A stretch of 64,000 nucleotides of DNA. Source: Pelistega suis (GTDB lineage Bacteria; Pseudomonadota; Gammaproteobacteria; Burkholderiales; Burkholderiaceae_B). The stretch is from positions 124,001 to 188,000 of the forward strand of contig NZ_JABGBN010000003.1 of NCBI RefSeq assembly GCF_013133795.1, written 5' to 3'. This document shows positions 55,491 to 64,000 of the stretch, one piece after another (position 1 is the first letter of the stretch; the number at the start of each line of letters is the position of its first letter). The position numbers and the translations under genes were made by a program. Under the pieces are notes generated by a model. The model was not told where the DNA came from. It did no database searches and saw only the letters and a program-made list of their open reading frames with translations.

Positions 55491-57272
55491 ATGTTGAAAT
55501 TTTTAAACAAAAAACAAGTCAATGACGGTAGCCAAGCCGTAGACAGGACATTATGGATTCGTCTATACCGTCGTGTAGGTGAGTACTGGGTATATTGGCT
55601 AGCTGGATTGATATTAATCTTGCTCGGTTCTGCTACACAACCTGCGATGGCGTACCTTATGAAACCTTTGCTTGATGAGGGTTTCTTAGGGGCTAAGGAT
55701 TATTATGTTTGGATGATTCCTACGGTCATTATTATCCTGATGTTAGTTAGAGGAATAACGACATTTGGTGGTAGCTATTTAATGGCGTGGGTGGCCAATA
55801 AGGTTTTGCTGAGCTTACGCCGTGATATGTTTAAAAGCTTATTATTATTACCCGATAATGAGTTTCAAAAAGGTGATACAGGGCGCTTACTTAATCGCTT
55901 TACTGTAGATGCGACTCAGGTAACTGCTTATGCTACTGAAGTGGTGACTACGATTGTTAAAGAAACCACGATTATCATTGGTGTCTTTGGCATGTTGCTC
56001 TATTTGTCATGGAAACTGACTTTAATTATTCTAGTGGTATTTCCACCAGCTGTCTTAGTTGGTCGTTATTTTGCTCGTCGTTTACGAAAAGTCAATCGCC
56101 AAAATATTGATGTGAATGCAGACTTAACGCGCATTGTCAAAGAAGGTATCGAAGGTCAGCGTGTTATCAAAATGCATGACGGTGATGCGATTGAGACAGC
56201 TCGTTTTGATAAGGTGAACAATACCTTGCGTCATCATGCGATGCGTATGGCCATCGCTGAGGCGGCTATGTCACCTTTAACACAATGGATTATTTCTTTT
56301 TCAGTCGCTGCTGTGATAGCCTCTGCTTTGGTTCAGGGCTCAAAAGGGACATTGACGGTAGGTGATTTTATCGCGTTTATTTCTGCCTTAGGTCAGATTT
56401 TTGATCCTGTGAAGCGTTTGACGAATGTTGCTGGTAAAGCACAGCGTATGATGATGGCGACAGAAAGTGTATTTAAATTGATTGATGCTCCTCAAGAGAG
56501 TAGTTCTGGGTCTAAAAAAGCTAAAGTCACGTCTGAGTCGCAAATCGAATTTAAAGAAGTTTCATTCCGTTTTCCTGGCGCCGAGCAAGATACGATTCAA
56601 TCGCTGAATCTTAAGGTAAAAGCAGGGGAAGCGATTGCCTTTGTAGGGCGTTCGGGAAGTGGGAAAACTACGTTAGTGAATATGCTCCCTCGTTTCGTAG
56701 AACCAACATCAGGACAGTTGTTATTAGACGGTGTTTTGTTTAATGAGTATGACTTAAAGAGTTTACGTAGCAATTTTGCCTTAGTGGGACAGCACGTGTT
56801 CTTATTTGATGGTACATTAGCCGAAAATATTGCCTATGGTTCAAGTGTCGATGTTAGTCGAGAGCAAATTATGGCGGCATTAGATGCAGCGAATCTTAAA
56901 TCTTTTGTAGAGTCTTTGCCTAATGGTCTTGATACAAGGGTCGGTGAAAATGGTGCCTGGTTATCAGGAGGACAACGCCAACGTATTGCGATTGCGCGTG
57001 CTTTGTTAAAAAATGCACCTATCTTGATTTTAGACGAAGCGACCTCAGCTTTGGATAATGAATCAGAGAAGTTGGTGCAAGAGTCTTTAGATGTTTTAAT
57101 GAAAGGACGCACGACTTTTATGATTGCCCATCGCTTGTCTACGATTCAAAATGCTGACCGTATTTTGGTATTAGATGAAGGTAAGATTATTGAAGAAGGT
57201 ACGCATGAGCAGTTATTGCAAAAGGGTGGATTATATGCTTCACTTGCATTAATCGCTCAAAAAGTAGAATAG
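55491..57272 (+). CDS. msbA: Lipid A export ABC transporter MsbA
   Basis: A 593-residue fused ABC exporter. The N-terminal six-helix domain (about 25-320) includes AGLILILLGSATQPAMAYLMKPLLDEGF. The ATPase domain has Walker A FVGRSGSGKTTLVNML, Q-loop ALVGQHVFLFDGTLAENI, signature LSGGQRQRIAIARALL, Walker B ILILDEATSALD and H-loop MIAHRLSTIQ. It flips core-lipid A across the inner membrane and fits the LPS genes beside it. A small conserved-looking gene follows after 16 bases. Confidence 0.95.
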   Translation: MLKFLNKKQVNDGSQAVDRTLWIRLYRRVGEYWVYWLAGLILILLGSATQPAMAYLMKPLLDEGFLGAKDYYVWMIPTVIIILMLVRGITTFGGSYLMAWVANKVLLSLRRDMFKSLLLLPDNEFQKGDTGRLLNRFTVDATQVTAYATEVVTTIVKETTIIIGVFGMLLYLSWKLTLIILVVFPPAVLVGRYFARRLRKVNRQNIDVNADLTRIVKEGIEGQRVIKMHDGDAIETARFDKVNNTLRHHAMRMAIAEAAMSPLTQWIISFSVAAVIASALVQGSKGTLTVGDFIAFISALGQIFDPVKRLTNVAGKAQRMMMATESVFKLIDAPQESSSGSKKAKVTSESQIEFKEVSFRFPGAEQDTIQSLNLKVKAGEAIAFVGRSGSGKTTLVNMLPRFVEPTSGQLLLDGVLFNEYDLKSLRSNFALVGQHVFLFDGTLAENIAYGSSVDVSREQIMAALDAANLKSFVESLPNGLDTRVGENGAWLSGGQRQRIAIARALLKNAPILILDEATSALDNESEKLVQESLDVLMKGRTTFMIAHRLSTIQNADRILVLDEGKIIEEGTHEQLLQKGGLYASLALIAQKVE

Positions 57273-57288
57273 ATATTGGAGAAATAAA

Positions 57289-57636
57289 ATGAATAAACCA
57301 GATAACTGGGGTTATGATCACCCGGATGTGGTAGGACCTAATGCGTTAATGTTTTTTACATGGGATCTATCAAAGACAATTGAGTTGGCGTTTAAAGAGG
57401 CAAAAGAAGATAATCTTTTGGATTTTGTTGCTCCCGCTCAAGCTTCAATTGATGCGTTAATCCAAAAATATATTGATATTAAAGCAGATCCAGAAGTATT
57501 TGAAGGGCAGAGTATTAAGCTACGTGTAGAGCAAAAAGAAAATGCTAAAGGCGTATTGATTGCCTTGCAAACATCTGAGGCTTTAGAAGAAAAGATTATT
57601 GCCATGCAAAGTCGCACGCAAGCGGGTCACTCTTAG
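57289..57636 (+). CDS. Small acidic protein of unknown function downstream of msbA
   Basis: A 115-residue protein that I do not recognise. It is acidic and soluble in appearance, with no signal peptide, cysteine or membrane helix. MNKPDNWGYDHPDVVGPNALMFFTWDLSKTIELAFKEAKEDN opens it, and the second half is Lys/Glu-rich and probably helical plus strand (SIKLRVEQKENAKGVLIALQTSEALEEKIIAM). TTGGAGA precedes the ATG, and the 16-base spacing from msbA indicates cotranscription. A hairpin follows. Confidence 0.75.
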   Translation: MNKPDNWGYDHPDVVGPNALMFFTWDLSKTIELAFKEAKEDNLLDFVAPAQASIDALIQKYIDIKADPEVFEGQSIKLRVEQKENAKGVLIALQTSEALEEKIIAMQSRTQAGHS

Positions 57637-57660
57637 AAAGACATAGTCTATTTCTCATAG

Positions 57661-57692
57661 GGATGGAGCGTTGTGATTACGCTCTGTCCTTT
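57661..57692 (+). terminator. Terminator-like hairpin after the msbA operon
   Basis: GGATGGAGCGT (57661-57671) pairs with ACGCTCTGTCC (57679-57689), two wobble pairs, followed by TTT. It lies between converging genes. Confidence 0.5.
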
Positions 57693-57765
57693 AGAACTGA
57701 GCGTATCGTGTAAGGTAACGATAGATACCAAATCAGCATAGTATCCAAGGGTGAGTATAAGGATG

Positions 57766-59229
57766 TTATAAGAGAACGATATCGTACATTTCTTGAGTAT
57801 ACGAGTTATCCACCTCTAGGCTAATCGGCTTACCGATAAAATCATCTAACATCGCCAGATAATTACTTTCTTCATCAAGGAATAAATCAATCACTTGTGG
57901 TGAGAGAATAAGACGGAATTCTTTTGGGTTAAATTGTCTGGCTTCGCGTAAAATCTCACGCATAATCGTATAGGCAATGGTTTTTGGCGTGCGAACATAA
58001 CCTCGACTATCACATGTAGGACAAGGCTCTGTTAAGAGCGTTGTTAAAGAGTCACGAGTTCTCTTGCGCGTCATTTCCACCAAACCTAGCGGAGAAAAAC
58101 CATTTAAAGAGGTCCTTGTTCTGTCATTGGCTAAGGCTTTTTTAAGCTCACTTAGTACAGCCTCTTGGTGCTCGAGATTATCCATATCGATAAAGTCGAT
58201 AATGATGATACCGCCTAAGTTGCGTAGGCGTAGCTGACGAGCAATTTCGATACTCGCTTCTAAATTTGTTTTAAAAATGGTGTCGTTAAAATTACGCCAC
58301 CCCACAAAGCCACCCGTATTCACATCAATACTCGTGAGGGCTTCCGTCTGGTCAATCATTAAATACCCCCCCGATTTTAGATTGACTCGGCGAGCGAGTG
58401 CCATATTGATTTCCTCTTCAATATTGGCCGTGTCAAAAAGGGGCTTATTACCGCTATAGTGTTGAATCTTATCAGAGATTTCAGGTGTATAGACTTTTGC
58501 CCAATCGATGAGATGTTGATAAGCACTACGAGAGTCAATACTTACAGAACGCGTATCTGGCGTCACAATATCCCGCATGACACGCTCAACGAGGTCTAAG
58601 TCTTGATAAATCAAACAAGGTGCGGCCTGCGTTTGAATGGCTTCTTGTAATTTTTTCCAACGTAGACTGAGATAGTCAATATCGCGCTTGATTTCTTCTT
58701 CACTCGCCATTTCGGCTTGAGTACGAATGATATAACCACCTTTTTCATCTTTTGGAATAAGCGAAGAGACATATTCTTTTAGACGATCACGATCGGTTTC
58801 AGATTCGATTTTTTGTGATACCCCAATATGATTATCAAAAGGCATATACACCAGAATACGGCCAGCAATACTGATCTGATTGGATAGACGAGCGCCTTTG
58901 TTATTAATGGCGTCTTTGATCACTTGCACCATAATCGGTTGTCCTTCAAACAGAATTTTTTCAATTTGAAGTTGAGGTAAACCATTATTACGTGCAATGC
59001 GATTCTCCCGCAAATCAGCGATATGGATAAAAGCGGCTTTTTCTAGGCCAATATCCACAAAGGCGCTTTGCATGCCCGGAAGCACACGTACCACTTTGCC
59101 GAGATAGACATTACCGACTTTACCACGTTGGTTGGCTCTTTCGATATGTATCTCTTGGAGTGTGCCTTGTTCTATTACTGCAACACGCGTTTCAAAAGGG
59201 GTTGTATTGACTAGGATTTGTTCGCTCAT
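57766..59229 (-). CDS. rng: Ribonuclease G
   Basis: A 487-residue endoribonuclease, near the E. coli length of 489. It has an N-terminal S1 domain (about 35-125, RGKVGNVYLGKVVRVLPGMQSAFVDIGLEKAAFIH), a 5'-sensor/DNase-like catalytic region with SIDVNTGGFVG and IIIIDFIDMDN (metal-binding aspartates) and the zinc-link CPTCDSRG. It matures rRNA and decays mRNA. The RNase E C-terminal scaffold is absent. No clear Shine-Dalgarno before the ATG. Confidence 0.95.
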   Translation of the reverse strand: MSEQILVNTTPFETRVAVIEQGTLQEIHIERANQRGKVGNVYLGKVVRVLPGMQSAFVDIGLEKAAFIHIADLRENRIARNNGLPQLQIEKILFEGQPIMVQVIKDAINNKGARLSNQISIAGRILVYMPFDNHIGVSQKIESETDRDRLKEYVSSLIPKDEKGGYIIRTQAEMASEEEIKRDIDYLSLRWKKLQEAIQTQAAPCLIYQDLDLVERVMRDIVTPDTRSVSIDSRSAYQHLIDWAKVYTPEISDKIQHYSGNKPLFDTANIEEEINMALARRVNLKSGGYLMIDQTEALTSIDVNTGGFVGWRNFNDTIFKTNLEASIEIARQLRLRNLGGIIIIDFIDMDNLEHQEAVLSELKKALANDRTRTSLNGFSPLGLVEMTRKRTRDSLTTLLTEPCPTCDSRGYVRTPKTIAYTIMREILREARQFNPKEFRLILSPQVIDLFLDEESNYLAMLDDFIGKPISLEVDNSYTQEMYDIVLL

Positions 59230-59409
59230 TGATATGGATAATAGAGATTATTAGAGAATTTCATCTGCATAATTGCATTGCTGTGCTTATTATATACGCC
59301 TTATTGCGTTAAAATAAGACTTTTATTTGTTTCCTCTTGTGCTTTAAGAGGGCGTAATCGTATTCTCATTATTGAGTGCATACGCTTATTTAATGATTAG
59401 GATATTCTC

Positions 59410-60099
59410 GTGAGTTCATCTAACGAAACTTATATTTCAAACGTTATTCGTCAGCGAATTAAAGCGGCTGGCGAGCGTTTTAATGCTAATGATAATATTT
59501 CGAAGTTTATTCAACCTGGAGAGCTAGAACAGCTACAAGCTGAAGTAGAAGCAAAATTTCAAGAAGTACTTAATAGTCTAGTCATTGATACCGAAACGGA
59601 TCATAACACGCAAGAAACAGCTAAACGCGTTGCGAAAATGTATATTCAAGAAGTCTTTGCAGGGCGTTATAGTGATATGCCAGCGATGACTGAGTTTCCC
59701 AATATCGAAAAGCTTAATGAGTTGATTATCGTGGGTCCGATTACGGTGCGTAGTGCTTGCTCACATCATTTTTGTCCGATTATGGGACAGTGCTGGATTG
59801 GTATTATGCCTAATGAGCAGTCTAATCTGATTGGTCTTTCTAAATATGCGCGTTTGGCAAACTGGGTCATGCAACGTCCACAAATCCAAGAAGAGGCGGT
59901 GGTTCAATTATCTGATTTGCTCTTTAATAAAATGAAACCAGATGGTTTGGCGGTTGTCATGAAAGCCGACCACTTCTGCATGCAATGGCGAGGCGTTAAA
60001 GACTTGGATTCTAAGATGATTAATAGTGTGATGCGGGGATCTTTCTTACGTAATTCTGATTTACGTAAAGAGTTTTTAGCGTTAATTAATCAAAAATAA
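59410..60099 (+). CDS. folE: GTP cyclohydrolase I
   Basis: A 229-residue enzyme making dihydroneopterin triphosphate from GTP, the first step of folate synthesis. The start is GTG with AGGA eight bases upstream. Zinc and catalytic residues are in VRSACSHHFCPIMGQCWIGIMP, followed by LIGLSKYARLANWVMQRPQIQEE and ADHFCMQWRGVKD. The length is slightly above E. coli FolE, from the N-terminal helix. It is divergent from rng. Confidence 0.95.
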   Translation: MSSSNETYISNVIRQRIKAAGERFNANDNISKFIQPGELEQLQAEVEAKFQEVLNSLVIDTETDHNTQETAKRVAKMYIQEVFAGRYSDMPAMTEFPNIEKLNELIIVGPITVRSACSHHFCPIMGQCWIGIMPNEQSNLIGLSKYARLANWVMQRPQIQEEAVVQLSDLLFNKMKPDGLAVVMKADHFCMQWRGVKDLDSKMINSVMRGSFLRNSDLRKEFLALINQK

Positions 60100-60200
60100 T
60101 CGCTCGGATTGTCCTCACAGTTTTTACTGGATGTTTGACGAACTTCAGTCAGTTTTATGGCTAGGTTGATGAGTAGTGTGTCAAAGTGTGTAGCGTTGAA

Positions 60201-60234
60201 AAAAGCTGTTTTCTTTTTAGGGAAAACAGCTTTT
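60201..60234. terminator. Bidirectional terminator between folE and aqpZ
   Basis: AAAAGCTGTTTTC (60201-60213) pairs with 60222-60234 around an 8-base loop; T/A tracts on both arms suit both directions. Confidence 0.82.
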
Positions 60235-60268
60235 ATACATTATGCAGATTTAAAAATCTTTTTATTGA

Positions 60269-60958
60269 TTATTTTTTACCAGCGATAACGCATTTGTAAA
60301 TAACGGCACCAATCACTGCACCGATAATTGGCGCAACCCAGAATAACCATAATTGCTCAATCGCCCAAGAACCTTGGAATAATGCGACACCTGTAGAACG
60401 AGCAGGGTTTACAGAAGTATTGGTTACAGGGATACTGATTAAGTGGATGAGTGTAAGCGCTAGACCGATAGCGATAGGCGCAAAGCCTTTAGGAGCACGC
60501 TCATCTGTTGAGCCAAGAATAATGATTAAGAAGAAAGCAGTGAGTACGATCTCGATAACTAAGGCTGCTTGTAAGCTGTAACCATCAGGAGAGTGTTCAC
60601 CATAGCCATTGCTTGCAAATCCAGCAGTCGCATCAAAACCTACTTTACCTGAAGCGATTAAATAAAGTACTGCACCAGCAGCAATCGCACCAAGTACTTG
60701 AGAAATAATGTAAGGGATGAGTTGTGAAGCAGGGAAACGACCACCAACCATCAGGCCTACGGATACCGCAGGGTTAAAGTGACCACCAGAAATATGACCT
60801 ACGGCATAAGCCATTGTTAATACGGTTAGACCGAAGGCAAGGGAAATACCTACAAAGCCAATACCTAGCTCTGGAAACGCCGCTGCTAGAACAGCACTAC
60901 CACAGCCACCAAACACAAGCCAAAAAGTACCGAAGAATTCGGCAAAATACTTATTCAT
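60269..60958 (-). CDS. aqpZ: Aquaporin Z
   Basis: A 229-residue water channel with six membrane helices and both NPA boxes: [12 protein letters not shown] and [11 protein letters not shown]. The selectivity-filter region around these is of the water-specific AqpZ type rather than GlpF. AGGA precedes the ATG. It is a single-gene unit between folE and the biotin genes. Confidence 0.95.
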   Translation of the reverse strand: MNKYFAEFFGTFWLVFGGCGSAVLAAAFPELGIGFVGISLAFGLTVLTMAYAVGHISGGHFNPAVSVGLMVGGRFPASQLIPYIISQVLGAIAAGAVLYLIASGKVGFDATAGFASNGYGEHSPDGYSLQAALVIEIVLTAFFLIIILGSTDERAPKGFAPIAIGLALTLIHLISIPVTNTSVNPARSTGVALFQGSWAIEQLWLFWVAPIIGAVIGAVIYKCVIAGKK

Positions 60959-61049
60959 ATCAAATGTCCTACAAAATAGAAAATTGCTTTAACATACGTA
61001 AAGCAAGCACATCATAGCAGTTTGCAGGAAGAGTGATGGTCAACAATAG

Positions 61050-61706
61050 TTAAGCTAAATGCCCCATCGTGATAAATGCTGTCTCTGGAAAATGTTGCTG
61101 GACATAGTTAGCTAGAAAGAGAGGAGTATCCTGACTTATCCTATCGTCATGATCGAGGTACTTGTTGTAAATAACACTCAAAATAGGAATGTTTCGCTGA
61201 GCACAAGCATGCAAACTGAGTAAGGTGTGATTGATGCTACCGAGTTTTCCAGAGGTAACAAGAATAAGTGGGTACTGCTGTTGTTGGACATAATCGATGA
61301 TTGTTCGATGATTATTGTAGGGGACATATAAGCCTCCAGCACCTTCTAATAGCACGCAATCATAGTGCTGAAGAAGTTGTTGTGTTGACTGAAAAATGAC
61401 TTCCTCTTTAATGGTTTCCTTTTCTAGCTGCGCGGCTAAGTGTGGAGAACAAGGGTGTTTAAAGATATAAGGGCAGGTAATGCCTTTTTCATCCACTGCT
61501 TGTAAGGGAATGCCCTGCAGTTTACGATGCATCACAATATCATCCGAAATAGACTGACAACCAGTCTGTACAAATTTTTGAGTAATAACATTTATCCCTT
61601 GTTGCATGAGGTGTTTGGCATACCAGCCAGTTGCATAGGTTTTTCCTACATCGGTATCAATGCCAGAGATAAAAACAACACGGTGAGGATGTGTTAAGTT
61701 AAGCAT
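61050..61706 (-). CDS. bioD: Dethiobiotin synthetase
   Basis: A 218-residue P-loop enzyme closing the ureido ring of dethiobiotin from DAPA with ATP and CO2. The modified Walker A is [30 protein letters not shown] (substrate lysine region), [11 protein letters not shown] and [12 protein letters not shown] follow. The start overlaps the bioF stop by eight bases. It is the last gene of bioA-bioF-bioD; no bioB or bioC follows within the window. Confidence 0.93.
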   Translation of the reverse strand: MLNLTHPHRVVFISGIDTDVGKTYATGWYAKHLMQQGINVITQKFVQTGCQSISDDIVMHRKLQGIPLQAVDEKGITCPYIFKHPCSPHLAAQLEKETIKEEVIFQSTQQLLQHYDCVLLEGAGGLYVPYNNHRTIIDYVQQQQYPLILVTSGKLGSINHTLLSLHACAQRNIPILSVIYNKYLDHDDRISQDTPLFLANYVQQHFPETAFITMGHLA

Positions 61707-62862
61707 TATTGAGCCCCTTTAAAACGTGGATTAGTAAGTCAAGCGTATCTTGCTGCATATCTGCATTAAGTGAGAAGCGAATACGTGCCGTTCCTTTTGG
61801 AACAGTAGGAGGGCGAATAGGGAGGCAATAATAGCCTTGTTGCTGTAAGGCGTGAGCAAGTGCAATGGCTTTTTGATTATCCCCCACTATATAAGGCACA
61901 ATACAGCTTTGACTAGGCATGGGTAGATGAAATTGCTCAGCAAAGACGGTACGCAGATAAGCACTAATGTGGGCTAAATGTTGTCGTTGTGTTTGAAGCT
62001 TAGGGAGCTTATTAAAAATAAAATGTGTCCATGCAATATTTAAAGGGGGCAATGCCGTTGAAAAAATAAGCGGACGCATTTTATTAATTAAGGTATCGCG
62101 AATGAGTTGTGATGAAATGAGATAAGCTCCAACAGAAGCCATCGCCTTACCAAAAGTTCCTACCAATAAATCTATATCCGCAATGCAGCCTTGTTCCTCA
62201 GCTAACCCTAAGCCGTTTTGACCGTATACCCCAATAGCATGCGCCTCATCAACATAAAGTAGGGTGTTGGGATATTGTTTTTTGATATTAACTAACTGAG
62301 TTAAGTCGGCATGATCACCGTCCATACTAAAAACACTTTCGGTCACGATGAGGATTAAATGATAGTGATGTTGGTTTTCTTCCAATAATTGTTGTAGTTG
62401 TTCATAGTCGTTGTGTGCAAAGCGTAGACGAGTGGCTTTACTTAGGCGAATACCGTCAATGAGACTGGCGTGAATGAGTTGATCAGAAATAATTAAGGTA
62501 TTTTCATCGCTAAGTGCAGGAATAATGCCGATATTAGCATGATAGCCTGTGTTAAAAAGTAGGCAGCTTTCGCGATCAAAGGCAAGTGCCATACTTTCTT
62601 CTAAGTGTTGATATTCGGGCGAGTTGCCTGTCAGTAGTCGAGACGATGTCGAAGAAAAAAGCGGTAAATTGTCGCTATGTAGAGCAAGGAATTCTTGCTG
62701 TAAATCCCTTTTGTAACTTAATCCTAGGTAGTCATTACCAGAGAGATTGAGCATTTTTTGATTTTCTTTATAGATAAATGCGCCATCATGCACTAATGGG
62801 GGAATTTGTCTTATCTGATTGGCTTGTTTAAGTTGTTGAAGTTGTTGTTCAAAAAGTTGCAT
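61699..62862 (-). CDS. bioF: 8-amino-7-oxononanoate synthase
   Basis: A 387-residue PLP enzyme from the ATG at 62862, picked because GGAG lies seven bases before it and it starts two bases after the bioA stop; an upstream ATG at 62880 has a poor site. [51 protein letters not shown] and the PLP lysine in [15 protein letters not shown] are intact. It condenses pimeloyl thioester with alanine. Confidence 0.95.
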   Translation of the reverse strand: MQLFEQQLQQLKQANQIRQIPPLVHDGAFIYKENQKMLNLSGNDYLGLSYKRDLQQEFLALHSDNLPLFSSTSSRLLTGNSPEYQHLEESMALAFDRESCLLFNTGYHANIGIIPALSDENTLIISDQLIHASLIDGIRLSKATRLRFAHNDYEQLQQLLEENQHHYHLILIVTESVFSMDGDHADLTQLVNIKKQYPNTLLYVDEAHAIGVYGQNGLGLAEEQGCIADIDLLVGTFGKAMASVGAYLISSQLIRDTLINKMRPLIFSTALPPLNIAWTHFIFNKLPKLQTQRQHLAHISAYLRTVFAEQFHLPMPSQSCIVPYIVGDNQKAIALAHALQQQGYYCLPIRPPTVPKGTARIRFSLNADMQQDTLDLLIHVLKGLNNA

Positions 62863-62863
62863 T

Positions 62864-64000
62864 TTATTCTCCGTATTCATCCGTTAAGGCTTTTTTCATT
62901 CCATGGACTAATTGTTCTAACTGTTGTTCGGACATAATAAAAGGTGGCATAAGATAGACTAATTTGCCAAAGGGACGAATCCAAACACCATGGTTTACAA
63001 AACGTGCTTGTAGCGTTTTCATATTGACAGGGTGATGGAGTTCTAACACGGCAATAGCACCTAAAATGCGTACTTCTTTAATGTAAGATTTTTGAGACAT
63101 GTCCGAGAGTAACTGTGAAAACTGTTGTTCTATACGACGAACATTGTGTTGCCAAGGACTTTCTAATAAGAGTTGAATGCTTTCGGTAGCAATAGCACAA
63201 GCTAAAGGGTTTGCCATAAAAGTAGGGCCATGCATAAAGCATTTTGCCTCACCTTCACTTATGGTGTGTGCAATATGTTGTGTGGTAATAGTGGCAGAGA
63301 GCGTGAGGTAGCCACCAGTGAGCGCTTTACCTAAACACATAATGTCTGGGATGACGTGTGCATGCTCATAGGCAAATAAGCGACCTGTACGCCCAAAACC
63401 TGTTGCAATCTCATCAAAAATCAATAGGATATCGTACTGCTCACAAAGGGCTTTGGCTTGTCGTAGATACTCAGGAGCATAGAAATACATACCTCCAGCA
63501 CCTTGTACAATAGGCTCTAAAATAACTGCTGCGATGTCATTGGCATGTGAGGCGAGTAATGTTTTTAGAGGAAGAATATCATCATCTTGCCATTCTTCAT
63601 GAAAGCGAGTTTTGGGTTGAGGAAGGAAATATTGAATGGGTAAGCTTTGGGTAAATAACGAGTGCATACCTGTATACGGGTCGCATACTGACATCGCATG
63701 CCACGTATCGCCGTGATAGCCTGCGCGAATCGTGGCAAATTTATGACGCGTGGTGTTGCCTTTTGCGTGTTGGTATTGCACAGCCATTTTCATAGCAACC
63801 TCCACAGCAACTGAGCCACTATCCGCAAAGAATATACGGCTAAGAGGGCTAGGTAAGATATTGACTAATTGTTGAGTCAGTCGAGCAGCAGGCTCATGCG
63901 TTAAGCCACCAAACATAATATGACTCATTTTTTGTAGTTGTTGTTGAGCGGCATGATTCAGACGAGGGTGATTGTAGCCATGAATAGCCGACCACCAAGA
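62864..64000 (-). CDS. bioA: Adenosylmethionine-8-amino-7-oxononanoate aminotransferase (N-terminus outside window)
   Basis: About 378 residues are visible; the frame continues past the right edge ([15 protein letters not shown] just inside it), so the internal ATG at 63928 is not the start. Class III aminotransferase features: [62 protein letters not shown] and the PLP lysine in [12 protein letters not shown]. It makes DAPA with S-adenosylmethionine as amino donor. It is the first of the three biotin genes, which overlap or nearly touch. Confidence 0.95.
   Translation of the reverse strand, partial: SWWSAIHGYNHPRLNHAAQQQLQKMSHIMFGGLTHEPAARLTQQLVNILPSPLSRIFFADSGSVAVEVAMKMAVQYQHAKGNTTRHKFATIRAGYHGDTWHAMSVCDPYTGMHSLFTQSLPIQYFLPQPKTRFHEEWQDDDILPLKTLLASHANDIAAVILEPIVQGAGGMYFYAPEYLRQAKALCEQYDILLIFDEIATGFGRTGRLFAYEHAHVIPDIMCLGKALTGGYLTLSATITTQHIAHTISEGEAKCFMHGPTFMANPLACAIATESIQLLLESPWQHNVRRIEQQFSQLLSDMSQKSYIKEVRILGAIAVLELHHPVNMKTLQARFVNHGVWIRPFGKLVYLMPPFIMSEQQLEQLVHGMKKALTDEYGE

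Noticed and set aside
58371-58378. Seven-C run in rng as a possible phase-variation site
   Set aside because: Short, within a conserved glycine codon stretch of an RNase core motif; selection on the protein explains it.

Overview
The window is about 64 kb of a compact, AT-leaning Gram-negative chromosome. Gene order and protein types point to a low-GC member of the Burkholderiales, family Alcaligenaceae (Pelistega-like; the genus is inference). Supporting signs are the order rpmI-rplT-pheST-ihfA-merR, the alaC-hom-thrC threonine cluster, argA next to hrpA, a 16-stranded-type porin and msbA/heptosyltransferase lipopolysaccharide genes. I see no rRNA, tRNA, insertion sequence, prophage or CRISPR array. 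Coding density is high, and only one stretch over 300 bases (about 49.7-50.15 kb) lacks a gene.

Layout. 0-5.6 kb: tail of a DUF4143-type ATPase, then ribosomal proteins L35/L20, PheRS, IHF-alpha and a MerR regulator. 5.7-8.3 kb (minus): Mth938-like protein, Bcp peroxiredoxin and a PIN-PhoH ATPase. 8.5-12.4 kb: coupled alaC-hom-thrC. 12.5-15.8 kb: a trimeric autotransporter adhesin whose 5' coding region holds a run of 14 C. 15.9-19.6 kb: NnrS, a squalene-synthase-fold protein and a dicarboxylate/glutamate symporter followed by a 46-bp tandem repeat. 19.8-28.9 kb: LysR regulators, a 1432-residue classical autotransporter with a candidate Fur box and a porin 17 bases downstream, an NAD(P)-binding protein and an Asp/Glu racemase. 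29-32.7 kb: alr-radA-truncated haemoglobin-Kdo kinase-like. 32.7-37.9 kb: putrescine-type ABC transporter potFGHI, an ArsC/Spx-like protein and rpiA. 37.9-43.9 kb: phoU, then a LacI-regulated cassette (permease, Fe-alcohol dehydrogenase, semialdehyde dehydrogenase). 44-64 kb: yggX-argA, hrpA, dnaE, envelope genes, msbA, rng, folE, aqpZ and the biotin operon bioA-bioF-bioD (bioA runs off the right edge).

How it fits together. Most genes are core housekeeping. The variable part is the cell surface: two large adhesin-type secreted proteins, a porin and LPS enzymes. The strongest signals beyond routine annotation are (i) the C14 tract of the trimeric autotransporter, whose three reading phases give an in-frame extension, a leader ORF ending in a stop-start overlap with a second well-placed start, or an immediate stop; (ii) two 14-bp CG-centred palindromic sites 20 bp apart, overlapping a near-consensus promoter in front of the LacI-linked operon; and (iii) a repeat-rich, foldable non-coding region between hrpA and dnaE. 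All regulatory readings are from inspection by eye and were not computed.
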